This document shows, piece after piece, positions 14,768 to 23,556 of a stretch of 37,550 bases of DNA. The notes under the pieces were generated by a model, which saw only the letters and a list, made by a program, of their open reading frames with translations, searched no databases and was not told the DNA's origin. Source of the DNA: an uncultured bacterium (GTDB lineage: Bacteria; Bacillota; Clostridia; Oscillospirales; Oscillospiraceae); NCBI GenBank assembly GCA_949840775.1, contig CATKXO010000028.1:1-37550 (forward strand), read 5' to 3'. Position 1 is the first letter of the stretch; each line of letters opens with the position of its first letter. Made by a program: the position numbers and the translations under genes.

Positions 14768-15625
14768 TCAGGCTCCTGCCGGTACGAAGGTCCAGCCCAT
14801 GATGTTCAGCAGGATAAACAGTGCCCCCGCTCCCCAACAGTAGAAAGCAAAGGCTCCGAAACGGCCCTTGTCGGCCAGCAGCTTCACCAGCTGAATGGAG
14901 AAATAGCCCACCACAGCGGCAACGGCCATACCCAGCAGATATTTGGGCAGGTTTTCTGTCGGGATGCCCCCCTCCAGTTCCATTACGTCCAGTACTTTCA
15001 GCAGAGTGGCTCCCAGTACGGCGGGCAGAGACATGAGGAAGGAGTACCGCACAGCAAACCTCCGGTCAAAGCCCCGGGCCATGCCGGCGGAGATGGTGCA
15101 TCCTGAGCGGGACAGCCCCGGAATGGTGGCCAACCCTTGGGCCACGCCCACCAGAAACACGTCCAGCAGAGTGGCGTTCCGGGCAGTTTTGTGCCCCCGG
15201 GCCATCTGGTCGGAGAGAAACAGAATACAGCCGGTCACCAGCAGAGCCCCGCACACAAAGAGGGGATTCTTTCCAAATTCCTCTACCTTGTCTTCGACGG
15301 GCAGTACCAAAAACAGGGGCAGTGTGCCTACGATAATCAGCAGCACCATCCGCCTAGCCTCCGGAGGGTTGCCCCGGTAGGAGCGGTGAGAGAACAGATC
15401 GGCAAAGAAGGAGAAAAACTCTATAATCATCTCCAATATATCTTGCCAATAGACCACGCACACCGCCAGCAGAGTTGCAAAGTGGAGCAGGATGTTAAAG
15501 AGCTGGTCCGGCTCCTCCATGCCGAAAAAGTGCTGGAACAGTGTGAGGTGGCCCGAGCTGGAAATGGGCAGAAATTCTGCCACGCCCTGAACAAAGCCCA
15601 AGACGGCGGACATGAAATAACTCAA
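14768..15625 (-). CDS. uppP: Undecaprenyl-diphosphate phosphatase
   Basis: Removes a phosphate from undecaprenyl diphosphate so the lipid carrier can be reused in cell wall synthesis; also called BacA for bacitracin resistance. The protein has 285 residues and about eight membrane segments. The two signature blocks are present: GFVQGVAEFLPISSSGHLTL near the N-terminus, with the catalytic Glu and Ser, and GLATIPGLSRSGCTISAGMA in the second half. I chose a TTG start at 15625 (product SYFMSAVLGF), 8 bases after AGGAGG; an upstream ATG at 15658 places that site inside the gene. It lies 16 bases before ftsK. Confidence 0.95.
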   Translation of the reverse strand: MSYFMSAVLGFVQGVAEFLPISSSGHLTLFQHFFGMEEPDQLFNILLHFATLLAVCVVYWQDILEMIIEFFSFFADLFSHRSYRGNPPEARRMVLLIIVGTLPLFLVLPVEDKVEEFGKNPLFVCGALLVTGCILFLSDQMARGHKTARNATLLDVFLVGVAQGLATIPGLSRSGCTISAGMARGFDRRFAVRYSFLMSLPAVLGATLLKVLDVMELEGGIPTENLPKYLLGMAVAAVVGYFSIQLVKLLADKGRFGAFAFYCWGAGALFILLNIMGWTFVPAGA

Positions 15626-15732
15626 AGGTATGTACCTCCTAAACAGGCAAGTGCCCATAAAATCACTAATTACTATATTAGCACAAGCCTGAGAAAAATT
15701 CCAGTGTTTTCTTTTGATGTTATGTAAAGTAA

Positions 15733-15759
15733 ATAGTCCCCCTGGTCAAGAGGGACTAT
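15733..15759 (-). terminator. Possible terminator containing the stop codon of the ClpP-like gene
   Basis: ATAGTCCC and GGGACTAT form an 8-base stem with the TGA stop in the loop; on the minus strand it is followed by TTTACTTTAC, a weak T-rich tail. Confidence 0.45.
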
Positions 15760-16444
15760 CACGCTTCTGTTTCTCCTCAATCATCCCATACAGGCACTCC
15801 AAGGCATCGGACAGCCCACCGATGCGGTCAATGAGCCCCAGCTCCACCGCCTCCTCACCATAGATGATGCTGCCCACGTCGGCGGCCAGCTCTCCGGTCT
15901 GGAGCATCAGCTTTGTAAAGGCTTCCCGCTTTATACGGCTGTTGGCCGTGACAAACTGCAAGATGCGCTCCTGAATGCGCTCAAAGTAGTAAAAGGTCTG
16001 GGGTACGCCAATGACCAGGCCGTTGAGCCGCACCGGATGGATCGTCATGGCCGCCGAGGGGGCGATAAAGGATTTTTTGGCCGACACCGCCAGAGGCACC
16101 CCGATAGAGTGGCTCCCTCCCAGCACCAGGGAGACGGTCGGCTTAGACATAGAGGCGATTACCTCGGAAATAGCCAGCCCAGCCTCCACATCTCCCCCGC
16201 CGTTGTTCAGCAGGATAAGCAGTCCGTCCACATCCGTCCCGCCTTCAATGGCAGCCAGCAGGGGCAGGACGTGCTCGTATTTGGTGCTCTTGCTGGTAGG
16301 GGGCAGCAGCTGGTGGCCTTCAATCTGGCCCACAATGGTAAGCACATAGACAGTCCCCCGGTCCGTCCGGATCAGGGACGACCCCAGGTCGATGATCGGC
16401 TGGAGCTCTCCCTCCTGGGGCAGCTGGCCTTGTTCTTCGTCCAT
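15746..16444 (-). CDS. ClpP/TepA-like serine protease
   Basis: A ClpP-fold protein of 232 residues. The segments DGLLILLNNGGGDVEAGLAISEVI, LGGSHSIGVPLAVSA (nucleophilic Ser in SHSIG) and AMTIHPVRLNG (catalytic His) match the TepA/YmfB branch of ClpP-like proteases. TepA of Bacillus was proposed to degrade signal peptides after export; that role is not proven here. There is no signal peptide. The ATG at 16444 follows GGAGGG. In many Clostridia this gene sits directly upstream of ftsK; here uppP lies between them. It is divergent from the envelope operon starting at 16692. Confidence 0.88.
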   Translation of the reverse strand: MDEEQGQLPQEGELQPIIDLGSSLIRTDRGTVYVLTIVGQIEGHQLLPPTSKSTKYEHVLPLLAAIEGGTDVDGLLILLNNGGGDVEAGLAISEVIASMSKPTVSLVLGGSHSIGVPLAVSAKKSFIAPSAAMTIHPVRLNGLVIGVPQTFYYFERIQERILQFVTANSRIKREAFTKLMLQTGELAADVGSIIYGEEAVELGLIDRIGGLSDALECLYGMIEEKQKRDSPS

Positions 16445-16561
16445 AAATGTTCCCTCCTTTTCGTCTAGTCTGTGCCGAAGCGGCTGTCTTTACACCAAAA
16501 ATGGCTTCTCTGTTTCCCAACAGGCGGACCTGTCAGACGGCAGCTCCCATTTTTCCCCTTT

Positions 16562-16579
16562 TTTCGAAATATTTCGAAA
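16562..16579. promoter_or_regulatory. 18-base perfect palindrome
   Basis: TTTCGAAATATTTCGAAA reads the same on both strands. It ends 4 bases before the candidate -35 box of the envelope operon and lies in the gap between divergent transcripts, a fitting place for a dimeric regulator. Not followed by a T run. Confidence 0.5.
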
Positions 16580-16583
16580 GATA

Positions 16584-16612
16584 TTGAATATGTTGGGATT
16601 ATGTGGTATCCT
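16584..16612 (+). promoter_or_regulatory. Candidate promoter of the envelope operon
   Basis: TTGAAT (16584-16589), 17 bases, TATCCT (16607-16612), 79 bases before the first start codon. Confidence 0.5.
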
Positions 16613-16691
16613 TACTACAACTGCTGGGACGGCTCTGTGTGTTGTCCGCTCCACAGTCAAAGAAAATGTATCTCGGAGAGGGAGCGTTATC

Positions 16692-18332
16692 ATGGAGCAA
16701 AAATTACGTCGTTGGGCTGCTGCGCTGTTGGCGGCGGTTCTTCTGTGCTGCGCCCTGTCCGTCCAGACCCTAGCGCCGGGGCAGGTCATGGCGGCCTCTC
16801 AGGTAACCGTCAGCTTCCATGCCAGCGGCTCCGGTACGGAAGCTCCCGCCCCCATGTCGGTGGAACAGGGCGGGCAGATTATCCTGCCCCAGACCCAGCT
16901 TTCCAGCCCGATGGGGATGACAGACTGGTACTTTGCGGGCTGGTCAGAGCAGATTTCTGCCTCTGTCCCTGATTATCTGCCAGGGGATGCCCTCTACCTG
17001 ACCCGGAGCATGGACCTCTACGCGGTCTTTACCAGAACGCCGCCCTCCGTTGGGCCCGGAGATTCCTCCTTCGGCCAAACCACTCAGCCCTCCCAGTCTC
17101 AGCCCGCCTCATTCACCATCAAGACCGGCCCCCACACCAAGTACATGAGCGGCGGCGATGACGGGCTGTTTCACCCCTCCCAGTCCCTGACCCGGGCCGA
17201 GATGGCTCAGATGCTCTATAATATTGTGGCAGAGCGGCCCAGCCGGGGGGGCGGCTTCTCCGATGTCCCCTCCGACAGCTGGTATGCCCCGGCAGTAAAC
17301 GCCATGGCGGGGCTTGACATTTTGGAGGGCTACAGTGACGGCTCCTTCCGTCCCAATCAGCCCATTACCCGGGCCGAGAGCGCCAAGGCTCTGGCCAATC
17401 TGATCCCCTCCGGCGGACAGCCCCGTACCTTCCGGGACGTGCCCGCCAGCCATCCCGCCTGCGCCGCCATCTCCGCTGTTGGCAGCTACGGCCTGTTTAC
17501 CGGCGATCCCAACGGCAACTTTAACCCTGACGCCGGCTTCCAGCGGGCAGAGGCCGCTGTAGTCTTCAACAAGCTGTTGAACCGCACGCCCGATCTCAGC
17601 GCCGCCTACTCCCGGAATCTGCGCTACTTCCCTGACGTTCCCACCAGCCACTGGGCCTATGGCCAGGTGATGGAGGCGTCCACCACCCATGGCCATACCC
17701 CCACCGCCTACGGCGAACAGTGGCGGGACGTTCAGGCGGAGGCCGTCCCGCTGGCCGACGGCTACTACCGTTTCTGCGGCCGGCTCTACTGCGTCAGCGG
17801 CGGCCAGTTTTTGCGCTCCGCCACCCAGGAGTGCTTCACCTTTGATGCCGAGGGCCGTTACACCACCGGCGACACGGAGCTGGACGAAAGGCTCAACGCC
17901 TTGGTGGAGCAGTACACCAACGACTCCATGACCCGGGACCAGAAGCTGAGGGCACTGTACAACTACTGCCGGGACAGCTTCTCCTACCTCAAGCGCCCCC
18001 TGGTGGAGGTTGGGAGCACCGGCTGGGAGCCGGGATATGCCTCCTCCTTCCTGTCCATGGGCAAGGGGAACTGCTACAGCTTCTCTTCTCTGTTCTGCCT
18101 GCTGGCCAGGAATCTGGGCCAGCCCGCCTACACGGTAGTGGGCGGCCTGGGCAAAAAAGCCGCCCCCCACGGCTGGGTGGAAATCCGGCTGGATGGGACG
18201 GTCTATCTCTTCGACCCCCAGCTGGAATGGCGCTATGTCCACGATTACGGCTATAAGAGCCACAACCTTTTTAAGATTCTGCAAAAAAACGCCCCCCACA
18301 TCTATACGAAACGGAGTGGAGGAACCCCCTGA
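16692..18332 (+). CDS. Secreted SLH-domain protein with transglutaminase-like domain
   Basis: A secreted cell-surface protein of 546 residues. It has a signal peptide (WAAALLAAVLLCCALSVQ, cut probably near VMAAS), a short beta-repeat domain of InlB type (about residues 37-115), a Pro/Ser/Gln-rich linker, three SLH modules (about residues 150-185, 190-240 and 250-305) plus a DVPTSHWA fragment, then a transglutaminase-like domain (about 400-546). The catalytic triad is visible: Cys461 in GNCYS, His493 in HGW and Asp508 in FDP. SLH modules attach proteins to wall polymers; the domain could act as a protease or cross-linker, unknown which. The ATG at 16692 follows GGAGAGGGAG; the longer ORF upstream is rejected. 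It is the first gene of the envelope operon. Confidence 0.88.
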   Translation: MEQKLRRWAAALLAAVLLCCALSVQTLAPGQVMAASQVTVSFHASGSGTEAPAPMSVEQGGQIILPQTQLSSPMGMTDWYFAGWSEQISASVPDYLPGDALYLTRSMDLYAVFTRTPPSVGPGDSSFGQTTQPSQSQPASFTIKTGPHTKYMSGGDDGLFHPSQSLTRAEMAQMLYNIVAERPSRGGGFSDVPSDSWYAPAVNAMAGLDILEGYSDGSFRPNQPITRAESAKALANLIPSGGQPRTFRDVPASHPACAAISAVGSYGLFTGDPNGNFNPDAGFQRAEAAVVFNKLLNRTPDLSAAYSRNLRYFPDVPTSHWAYGQVMEASTTHGHTPTAYGEQWRDVQAEAVPLADGYYRFCGRLYCVSGGQFLRSATQECFTFDAEGRYTTGDTELDERLNALVEQYTNDSMTRDQKLRALYNYCRDSFSYLKRPLVEVGSTGWEPGYASSFLSMGKGNCYSFSSLFCLLARNLGQPAYTVVGGLGKKAAPHGWVEIRLDGTVYLFDPQLEWRYVHDYGYKSHNLFKILQKNAPHIYTKRSGGTP

Positions 18333-18371
18333 GCGAATACCCATATAGTATCATAGTTTAGGAGTGAAATG

Positions 18372-19775
18372 ATGGTATTCAGTTCCCCCATTTTTCTGTT
18401 TACATTTCTGCCGGCCGTCTATCTGATCTATCAGCTTTTGCCGGGTATACGCAGCCGCAATCTCTGGCTGGCTCTGGCCAGTCTGCTATTCTACACCTTC
18501 GGGCAGCCCCGCTACCTCCCCCTTCTGCTGGTCAGCGTACTGGTGAACTATCTGTTCGGCCTGTGGCTCCTGTCCGGGCGGCGGCGGAACATGGCGATGG
18601 CCGGGGCGGCGGTGTGCAACCTGCTTATGTTGGGCACGTTCAAATACCTGGACTTTTTCCTCCACACAGCCAACAGCCTGGCCGGTTTGTCCCTCCCACT
18701 GCCCGGTATCCTGCTCCCCATTGGCATCTCCTTCTACACCTTCCAGGGCATGAGCTATGTCATCGACGTATATCGGGACCCCAGGGAGGGCACCCGCAGC
18801 CTGGGCAAGCTGATTTTGTACATCTCCTTTTTCCCTCAGCTGATTGCCGGCCCCATCATCAAATACCACGATGTCTCCCGCCAGATTGACGAGCGGCGCC
18901 TCACTCCGGAGGGGACCCTCTTCGGCTTGAGGCGCTTCATCACGGGCCTTGGAAAAAAGCTGCTTCTGGCCAATACCGCAGGGCAGGTGGCGGATGCCGT
19001 CTTTGCTCTGACGGCCGGCCAGCTGGACGCCCGCCTGGCCTGGCTGGGCGCAGTGAGCTACACCCTGCAAATTTACTTCGATTTCAGCGGCTACAGCGAC
19101 ATGGCCATCGGCCTTGGAGCCATATTCGGGTTTTCCTTCCGGGAAAATTTCACTCTGCCGTATACCGCAAAATCCATTAAGGAATTTTGGCGGAGGTGGC
19201 ACATCTCCCTCAGCTCCTGGTTCCGGGACTACCTTTACATTCCCCTGGGAGGCAACCGAAAAGGGCGGTTCCGCACCGGACTGAATAAATTCATTGTATT
19301 TTTCACCACCGGCCTTTGGCATGGCGCCAACTGGACCTTTGTGCTGTGGGGGCTGTGGCATGGCCTGTTCTCCACGCTGGAGGACTGGAAACTGGTTCCC
19401 AAGCGGCTGCGGGAGAGCTTTTTGGGTCACATCTACACCATGCTGGTGGTCGTTCTGGGCTTTACCCTCTTCCGGGCAGACAGCCTGAAAGCGGCTGGTG
19501 TAATGTTCGGGGCCATGTTCACCGGCTTTTCCCTCTCCCCCGCCGCTACGCTGACGCTGATTGCTCTGCTGGACGCCCGAACTGTCTGTATGCTGCTCAC
19601 AGCTATCCTGTTTGCCTTTGGCCTGCCCCAGCGGGCAGCAAAAGGTCCTCTGGGGGATGGGACCGCACCTCTGGCCCAAGGCGCACAGACACTGGCCTAT
19701 GCCGCAGTTTTTATTCTGTGTGTGCTGAACCTGTCCAAAGCGACCTTTAATCCCTTTATTTATTTCCAATTTTAG
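18372..19775 (+). CDS. MBOAT family membrane O-acyltransferase (AlgI/DltB-like)
   Basis: Transfers acyl groups, usually acetyl, across the membrane to an extracellular polymer. The protein has 467 residues and about ten to twelve membrane segments. It opens MVFSSPIFLFTFLPAV, the usual start of this group, and carries ISFYTFQGMSYVIDVYR, FFPQLIAGPI, FDFSGYSDMAIG, KEFWRRWHISLSSWFRDYLY and the catalytic region GLWHGANW (His317) followed by GLWHGLF (His330). Two ATG codons are adjacent; I use the second (18372), 7 bases after AGGAG. It lies in the middle of an operon next to a DHHW/AlgX-like gene at 19791, the classic pair for polymer O-acetylation. Confidence 0.93.
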   Translation: MVFSSPIFLFTFLPAVYLIYQLLPGIRSRNLWLALASLLFYTFGQPRYLPLLLVSVLVNYLFGLWLLSGRRRNMAMAGAAVCNLLMLGTFKYLDFFLHTANSLAGLSLPLPGILLPIGISFYTFQGMSYVIDVYRDPREGTRSLGKLILYISFFPQLIAGPIIKYHDVSRQIDERRLTPEGTLFGLRRFITGLGKKLLLANTAGQVADAVFALTAGQLDARLAWLGAVSYTLQIYFDFSGYSDMAIGLGAIFGFSFRENFTLPYTAKSIKEFWRRWHISLSSWFRDYLYIPLGGNRKGRFRTGLNKFIVFFTTGLWHGANWTFVLWGLWHGLFSTLEDWKLVPKRLRESFLGHIYTMLVVVLGFTLFRADSLKAAGVMFGAMFTGFSLSPAATLTLIALLDARTVCMLLTAILFAFGLPQRAAKGPLGDGTAPLAQGAQTLAYAAVFILCVLNLSKATFNPFIYFQF

Positions 19776-19790
19776 CAGGTGGTGAGGACA

Positions 19791-21176
19791 ATGGAACTGA
19801 AAACAAAGGCCCGGCTGGCCATGGGCGCCTTCCTCGCTGCCTGCCTCATTCCGTCGCTGGGAATGCTGGTGGTCCCGGAGCGGTCTGTCTCCGCCAACCA
19901 ACAGCTGGCCCCTTTCCACTCCCTCACCCAAGAGGACGGCGCCCTCAACCCGGATGTCTTTCAGGAGGCCACCGACTACATCGCGGATCACTTTGCCTTT
20001 CGCCAGGAGCTGATTACAGCAGATGCTGTCCTGACGGCTTCGGTGTTCCGCACCTCTGCGGAGGAGAAGGTGATACTGGGCAAGGACGGCTGGCTGTTTT
20101 ACGCTGAGACAGCGGAGGACTATCTGCACACTGCTCCCCTCACAGACCGGCAGCTGTGGGCCGCAGCCCACACGCTAGCCCTGGTCCAGGAATATGTTCA
20201 GGAACGGGGTGCGCGGCTGCTGTTCACGGTCGCCCCCAATAAGGCCACCCTCTACCCTGAATATTTCACAAACGTGGGCCATCCCCTGGACGGACCCGGT
20301 AATCTGGACCGGCTTATTCCCCTGCTGAAAGCGGAGGGTGTCCCCTATGCTGAGCTGCGGGAACCGCTCCGGAGAGAAAATACCTTTCTCTACTACCGGT
20401 TGGATTCCCACTGGAACGCGCTGGGTGCGGCCCTGGCCCAGCAGACACTGCTTCAGGCCCTGGAGCAAAAGTTTGAACCCTTCTGGCTCACTCACGCCCA
20501 AGTAGTGCCCAGCTGTCACCGGGGCGACCTGTACGAGATGGTCTACCCAACCGGTGCAGAGCTGGACTGGGATGCCCAATACGACCGTCCCTTTACCTTT
20601 ACCCACACCCGGAACCCCCGGGGCCCGGACGACCAGCGTATTGAGACGGAAAATCCGTCCAAAGCGGGCTCTCTGCTCATGTTCCGGGACTCCTTCGGCA
20701 ACAACCTGTACCCCTTTATGGCGGAGGAATTCGGCAAGGCGCTGTTCTCCCGTTCCATGCCCTGGCAGCTGAATCTGCTGGACCAGACGGGGGCGGACAC
20801 GGTGGTCATTGAGCTGGTGGAGCGGAATCTGGACTATTTGGCCACACGGGCCCCTGTCCTCCCCGCTCCGGAGCGGCAGCTTATCGGTGTCCCGCCCCAG
20901 GGACAGGGCGAGGGGCGGATCGCTGTTGCCGGCGACGGAAGCTACCCTCTGGAAGGATATGTCTGCCTGGAAGGCGCGCTTTCAGATACAGACCAGGACT
21001 CGCCCATCTACGTCCGGCTGGGAGACTGCCTCTATGAAGCCAGCCCGGCCGGCGAAGACTGGAGCAAGGAAATTCCCTTTACATTATATGTTCCCCAAGA
21101 AAATTTGGGGGAGACCGTCTCTGTACTCTGTATGCAGCAGGGCGCTCTCTGCTCACTGCCGCTGACTGTTCAATAA
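19791..21176 (+). CDS. DHHW (AlgJ/AlgX-like) protein, probable O-acetylation partner
   Basis: A membrane-anchored extracellular protein of 461 residues. One N-terminal segment (AMGAFLAACLIPSLGMLVV) anchors it; the rest resembles the SGNH-like fold of DHHW and AlgX/AlgJ proteins. Seen motifs: RLDSHWN (Asp205, His207) and FRDSFGNN (Asp300, Ser301), the expected positions of the Asp-His and Ser of the acetyltransferase site. The C-terminal 100 residues look like an extra beta-rich domain. The ATG at 19791 follows GTGAGG; the longer reading from 19779 has no better site. It sits 15 bases after the MBOAT gene. Together they probably move acetyl groups onto a wall polymer, though the polymer is unknown. 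Confidence 0.88.
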   Translation: MELKTKARLAMGAFLAACLIPSLGMLVVPERSVSANQQLAPFHSLTQEDGALNPDVFQEATDYIADHFAFRQELITADAVLTASVFRTSAEEKVILGKDGWLFYAETAEDYLHTAPLTDRQLWAAAHTLALVQEYVQERGARLLFTVAPNKATLYPEYFTNVGHPLDGPGNLDRLIPLLKAEGVPYAELREPLRRENTFLYYRLDSHWNALGAALAQQTLLQALEQKFEPFWLTHAQVVPSCHRGDLYEMVYPTGAELDWDAQYDRPFTFTHTRNPRGPDDQRIETENPSKAGSLLMFRDSFGNNLYPFMAEEFGKALFSRSMPWQLNLLDQTGADTVVIELVERNLDYLATRAPVLPAPERQLIGVPPQGQGEGRIAVAGDGSYPLEGYVCLEGALSDTDQDSPIYVRLGDCLYEASPAGEDWSKEIPFTLYVPQENLGETVSVLCMQQGALCSLPLTVQ

Positions 21177-21199
21177 AACGCATGAAAGGACCGATTACC

Positions 21200-21814
21200 A
21201 TGAAGAACCTTACGATGATCCCCTGTCTGCTGGCCTGTGCCCTTACGCTCACCGCCTGCGGCGGCGGGGCGGCATCCTCCTGGGTTGAATCCAGCGTCTC
21301 GGAACCCCCCGCGAAAAGTGTTCAGGAGCCCGCTTCCAGTGTGACGCCACCGGCGGTCATTACCGTTCCGGATACCTCCAGCCCCGCCAGCAGCCAGCCT
21401 GGAGGCAATTCCTCCGCTAAGCAAGAGGCGCCTGACATCAGCGAACCGCCTGCGGCGGTCGTAAAGCCCGCCGATCCGCCCCAGACACCGGAGGTCCAGG
21501 TCACCAAGCCTAAGCCCAAGCCGCAGAGCCCGGATACTTCTCAGGATGCCAATCCCTCCGCCTCTTCCGCAGAGGAGCCTCCGGCGAACCAGGAGCCTCA
21601 ACCCGATGTCAAGCCCGCCGCCTCCAAGGAGGTGGCCTCCTCCTACATTGGCAAGAGCCTGTCTATCCTGATTGCTGCCATTGGCCAACCTAATGGCAGC
21701 GACTACGCCCCCAGCTGTTTGGGCGACGGGGAGGACGGTGAGCTGTTCTACGACGGCTTTACCGTCTACACCTACCGGGTCAACGGCACCGAGACGGTTC
21801 AGGATGTGGTGTAA
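21200..21814 (+). CDS. Lipoprotein with small C-terminal domain
   Basis: A 204-residue exported lipoprotein. The signal peptide ends in a lipobox LTAC (about residues 17-20) followed by glycines. A long Pro/Ser/Ala-rich linker (about residues 27-140) leads to a compact domain, SSYIGKSLSILIAAIGQPNG and then DGEDGELFYDGFTVYTYRV, of about 60 residues. It looks like a small SmpA/BamE-like domain, but this is not certain. The start is ATG 21200, 9 bases after AAAGGA; the ATG six codons earlier has no site. It stands between the DHHW gene and the M15 lipoprotein gene in the envelope operon. Its role is unknown; the long linker suits reaching through the wall. Confidence 0.75.
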   Translation: MKNLTMIPCLLACALTLTACGGGAASSWVESSVSEPPAKSVQEPASSVTPPAVITVPDTSSPASSQPGGNSSAKQEAPDISEPPAAVVKPADPPQTPEVQVTKPKPKPQSPDTSQDANPSASSAEEPPANQEPQPDVKPAASKEVASSYIGKSLSILIAAIGQPNGSDYAPSCLGDGEDGELFYDGFTVYTYRVNGTETVQDVV

Positions 21815-21826
21815 GAGGAACGTCCC

Positions 21827-23515
21827 ATGCAGAGAAAATTGTCTATCCTGCTGTCGGCGGCACTGCTGCTGAGTACGTTGACGGCCTGTCACCGTCTGCC
21901 GGCCTCCAGCGCGGAGGACCCGGACGACTCTTCCCCCGCCTCCTCCAGCCTCCCGTCCGGCGGCAGCAGTACGGGGGATGCCAGTATTCAGCCCGTCCCG
22001 GAGCCTGAACCTGAACCGGCCCCGGCTTACGACCCCAGCTACACCCTGGATATTGACTACCCCAAGGTGCGCCCGGGGGCGCTGGAGCTGCCCATCCACA
22101 ACGCCACGGGCTATGCGTCGGTACAGCTGCCCCTCTGGGAGGAAATCCCAGAACCGGAACCCGAAACAGACCCAGACGATCCCACTGCCCCCACCGACCC
22201 AGGCGCTCAGCCGGGAGAGGGCCAAACGCCGGCAGGCTCCCAGTCGGGAGATTCCAGCGCTCAGGAGCCTGGAGACACCTCACAGCCAGGTGACACCTCC
22301 CAGCCTGGCGATACTTCTCAGCCTGTAGATTCCTCCCAGACTGGCCAAGGTGGAGATACCTCTCAGCCTGTCCAGCCTGGTGACAGCTCCCTTCCCGGCG
22401 ACACTCCCAGCCAGGACGGCCAGAAGGAGGATGCCAGTACCTCCAGCGGACTTGTGCCCGCGCCCTCCTCCCCCTTCCTGCCCGACTTTTCCCAGGGTGG
22501 AACGTCAAGCTCCTCCACTCAGCTGCCCGCAAGCTCAGATGAGGAGATCATCTATGCCCCCGGTGAGGAGCCCATCCCGGATCAATCTGAGCAGGACCCG
22601 GAGAGTAACCCTTTTGAGGGCGCTGTGGCGGTGCTGGAGCCTGGGACCGCCTTTATCATCCAGGAAGAAAATGAAGAGGGAGACTGGTGGCTGGTGGAGT
22701 GTAAGGAGGGAACCGGCTGGATTGAGAACCGCTACTGCCTCATCAACCTGCCCGATGTTATCCCTTCCATGGTGTACAACGCCACTAACTCTTATGACTC
22801 CCGATTTGTCACCCTGGGCAAAAAGATTCCCAACGTCACCGGCCGCGCTTTCTATCCCAGGGGCAGCTACAACCACCGGCTGGAGCGCAATGAGTTCATG
22901 ATGCCGGTGCTCTACCCCATGTCCAAGAATATCTGCCAGGCTCAGCAGGCGGCCCTGGCCCAGGGAAACACCCTGGTCCTCTATGAGGGTTACCGCCCCC
23001 ACGAGGTCCAATCCGCAGTGTATAAGGCCCTTGCTGCCCTGAGCCGGAACAATCCTCAGGTGAAGGAGGCCGTGGCCAGCGCCCCCTGGGACATCTCCTG
23101 GTTCATCGCCGGGGGCTATTCCAATCATCAGCGAGGCTTTGCCATCGACGTGACCCTGGCCCAAATTCAGCGGGCCGAGCTCCAGACGATCGGAAACCAC
23201 CAGGTGCTCCGGGTGCGGGAGTACGAGGAGTACACCATGCCTACCCCCATCCATGAGCTGAGCAAAGCGGCTGCCACCTTCGTCAAGCCGGTGGCCAGCC
23301 ACTCCCCCACCGCCTGGAAATCCGCCCAAATGACGGAGACAATGGCCTCCAATCAGCCGGCCCTGGCCCTCCAGCGCTACTGCACTGATGCGGGTCTCAC
23401 CCCCCTGGCCTCCGAGTGGTGGCACTTTAACGATCTCGAAACCAGAAATTCGGTACTGGAAAATCTGAGCACCGGCGACTACAAAATCAGCCGGTGCCTC
23501 AGCTCCGCTCCGTAA
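21827..23515 (+). CDS. M15 family peptidase lipoprotein (VanX/DdpX-like)
   Basis: A 562-residue exported lipoprotein. Lipobox LTAC near residue 21, then a long low-complexity linker with GDTSQP repeats, an SH3-like stretch near residues 265-305 (VAVLEPGTAFIIQEENEEGDWW), and an M15 D-Ala-D-Ala peptidase domain at the C-terminus. Zinc and catalytic motifs are visible: SNHQRGFAIDVTLA (the S-x-H-x(6)-D pattern) and EWWHFND. Such enzymes trim peptidoglycan stem peptides or D-Ala-D-Ala dipeptides. ATG 21827 follows AGAGGAA, 12 bases after the previous gene. It ends the envelope operon. Confidence 0.9.
   Translation: MQRKLSILLSAALLLSTLTACHRLPASSAEDPDDSSPASSSLPSGGSSTGDASIQPVPEPEPEPAPAYDPSYTLDIDYPKVRPGALELPIHNATGYASVQLPLWEEIPEPEPETDPDDPTAPTDPGAQPGEGQTPAGSQSGDSSAQEPGDTSQPGDTSQPGDTSQPVDSSQTGQGGDTSQPVQPGDSSLPGDTPSQDGQKEDASTSSGLVPAPSSPFLPDFSQGGTSSSSTQLPASSDEEIIYAPGEEPIPDQSEQDPESNPFEGAVAVLEPGTAFIIQEENEEGDWWLVECKEGTGWIENRYCLINLPDVIPSMVYNATNSYDSRFVTLGKKIPNVTGRAFYPRGSYNHRLERNEFMMPVLYPMSKNICQAQQAALAQGNTLVLYEGYRPHEVQSAVYKALAALSRNNPQVKEAVASAPWDISWFIAGGYSNHQRGFAIDVTLAQIQRAELQTIGNHQVLRVREYEEYTMPTPIHELSKAAATFVKPVASHSPTAWKSAQMTETMASNQPALALQRYCTDAGLTPLASEWWHFNDLETRNSVLENLSTGDYKISRCLSSAP
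22271..22342 (+). repeat. 18-base coding tandem repeat (GDTSQP)
   Basis: Three units of GDTSQP at 22271-22324 and a fourth degenerate one (VDSSQT). Third codon positions differ between units, so the repeat is kept at protein level and is not a recent DNA duplication. Confidence 0.8.
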
Positions 23516-23543
23516 AAATGAGCCCCCGGCAAATGCCGGGGGC
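23514..23543 (-). terminator. Terminator of the MBL-fold gene
   Basis: GCCCCCGGC and GCCGGGGGC form a perfect 9-base stem with loop AAAT; on the minus strand it is followed by a five-T run. It also overlaps the end of the convergent envelope operon and may stop it too, though the plus-side tail lacks a T run. Confidence 0.8.
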
Positions 23544-23556
23544 ATCGTTATGTAAA

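Noticed and set aside
16392-16691. 100-residue N-terminal extension of the SLH protein
   Set aside because: Runs through the promoter and palindrome; a signal peptide with a good ribosome binding site starts at 16692.
17109-18344. 411-residue minus-strand open frame
   Set aside because: Antisense to the SLH-transglutaminase gene, whose domains are unmistakable.
18486-20171. 561-residue minus-strand open frame
   Set aside because: Spans the antisense of two real genes (MBOAT and DHHW), Gln/Gly-rich, no family.
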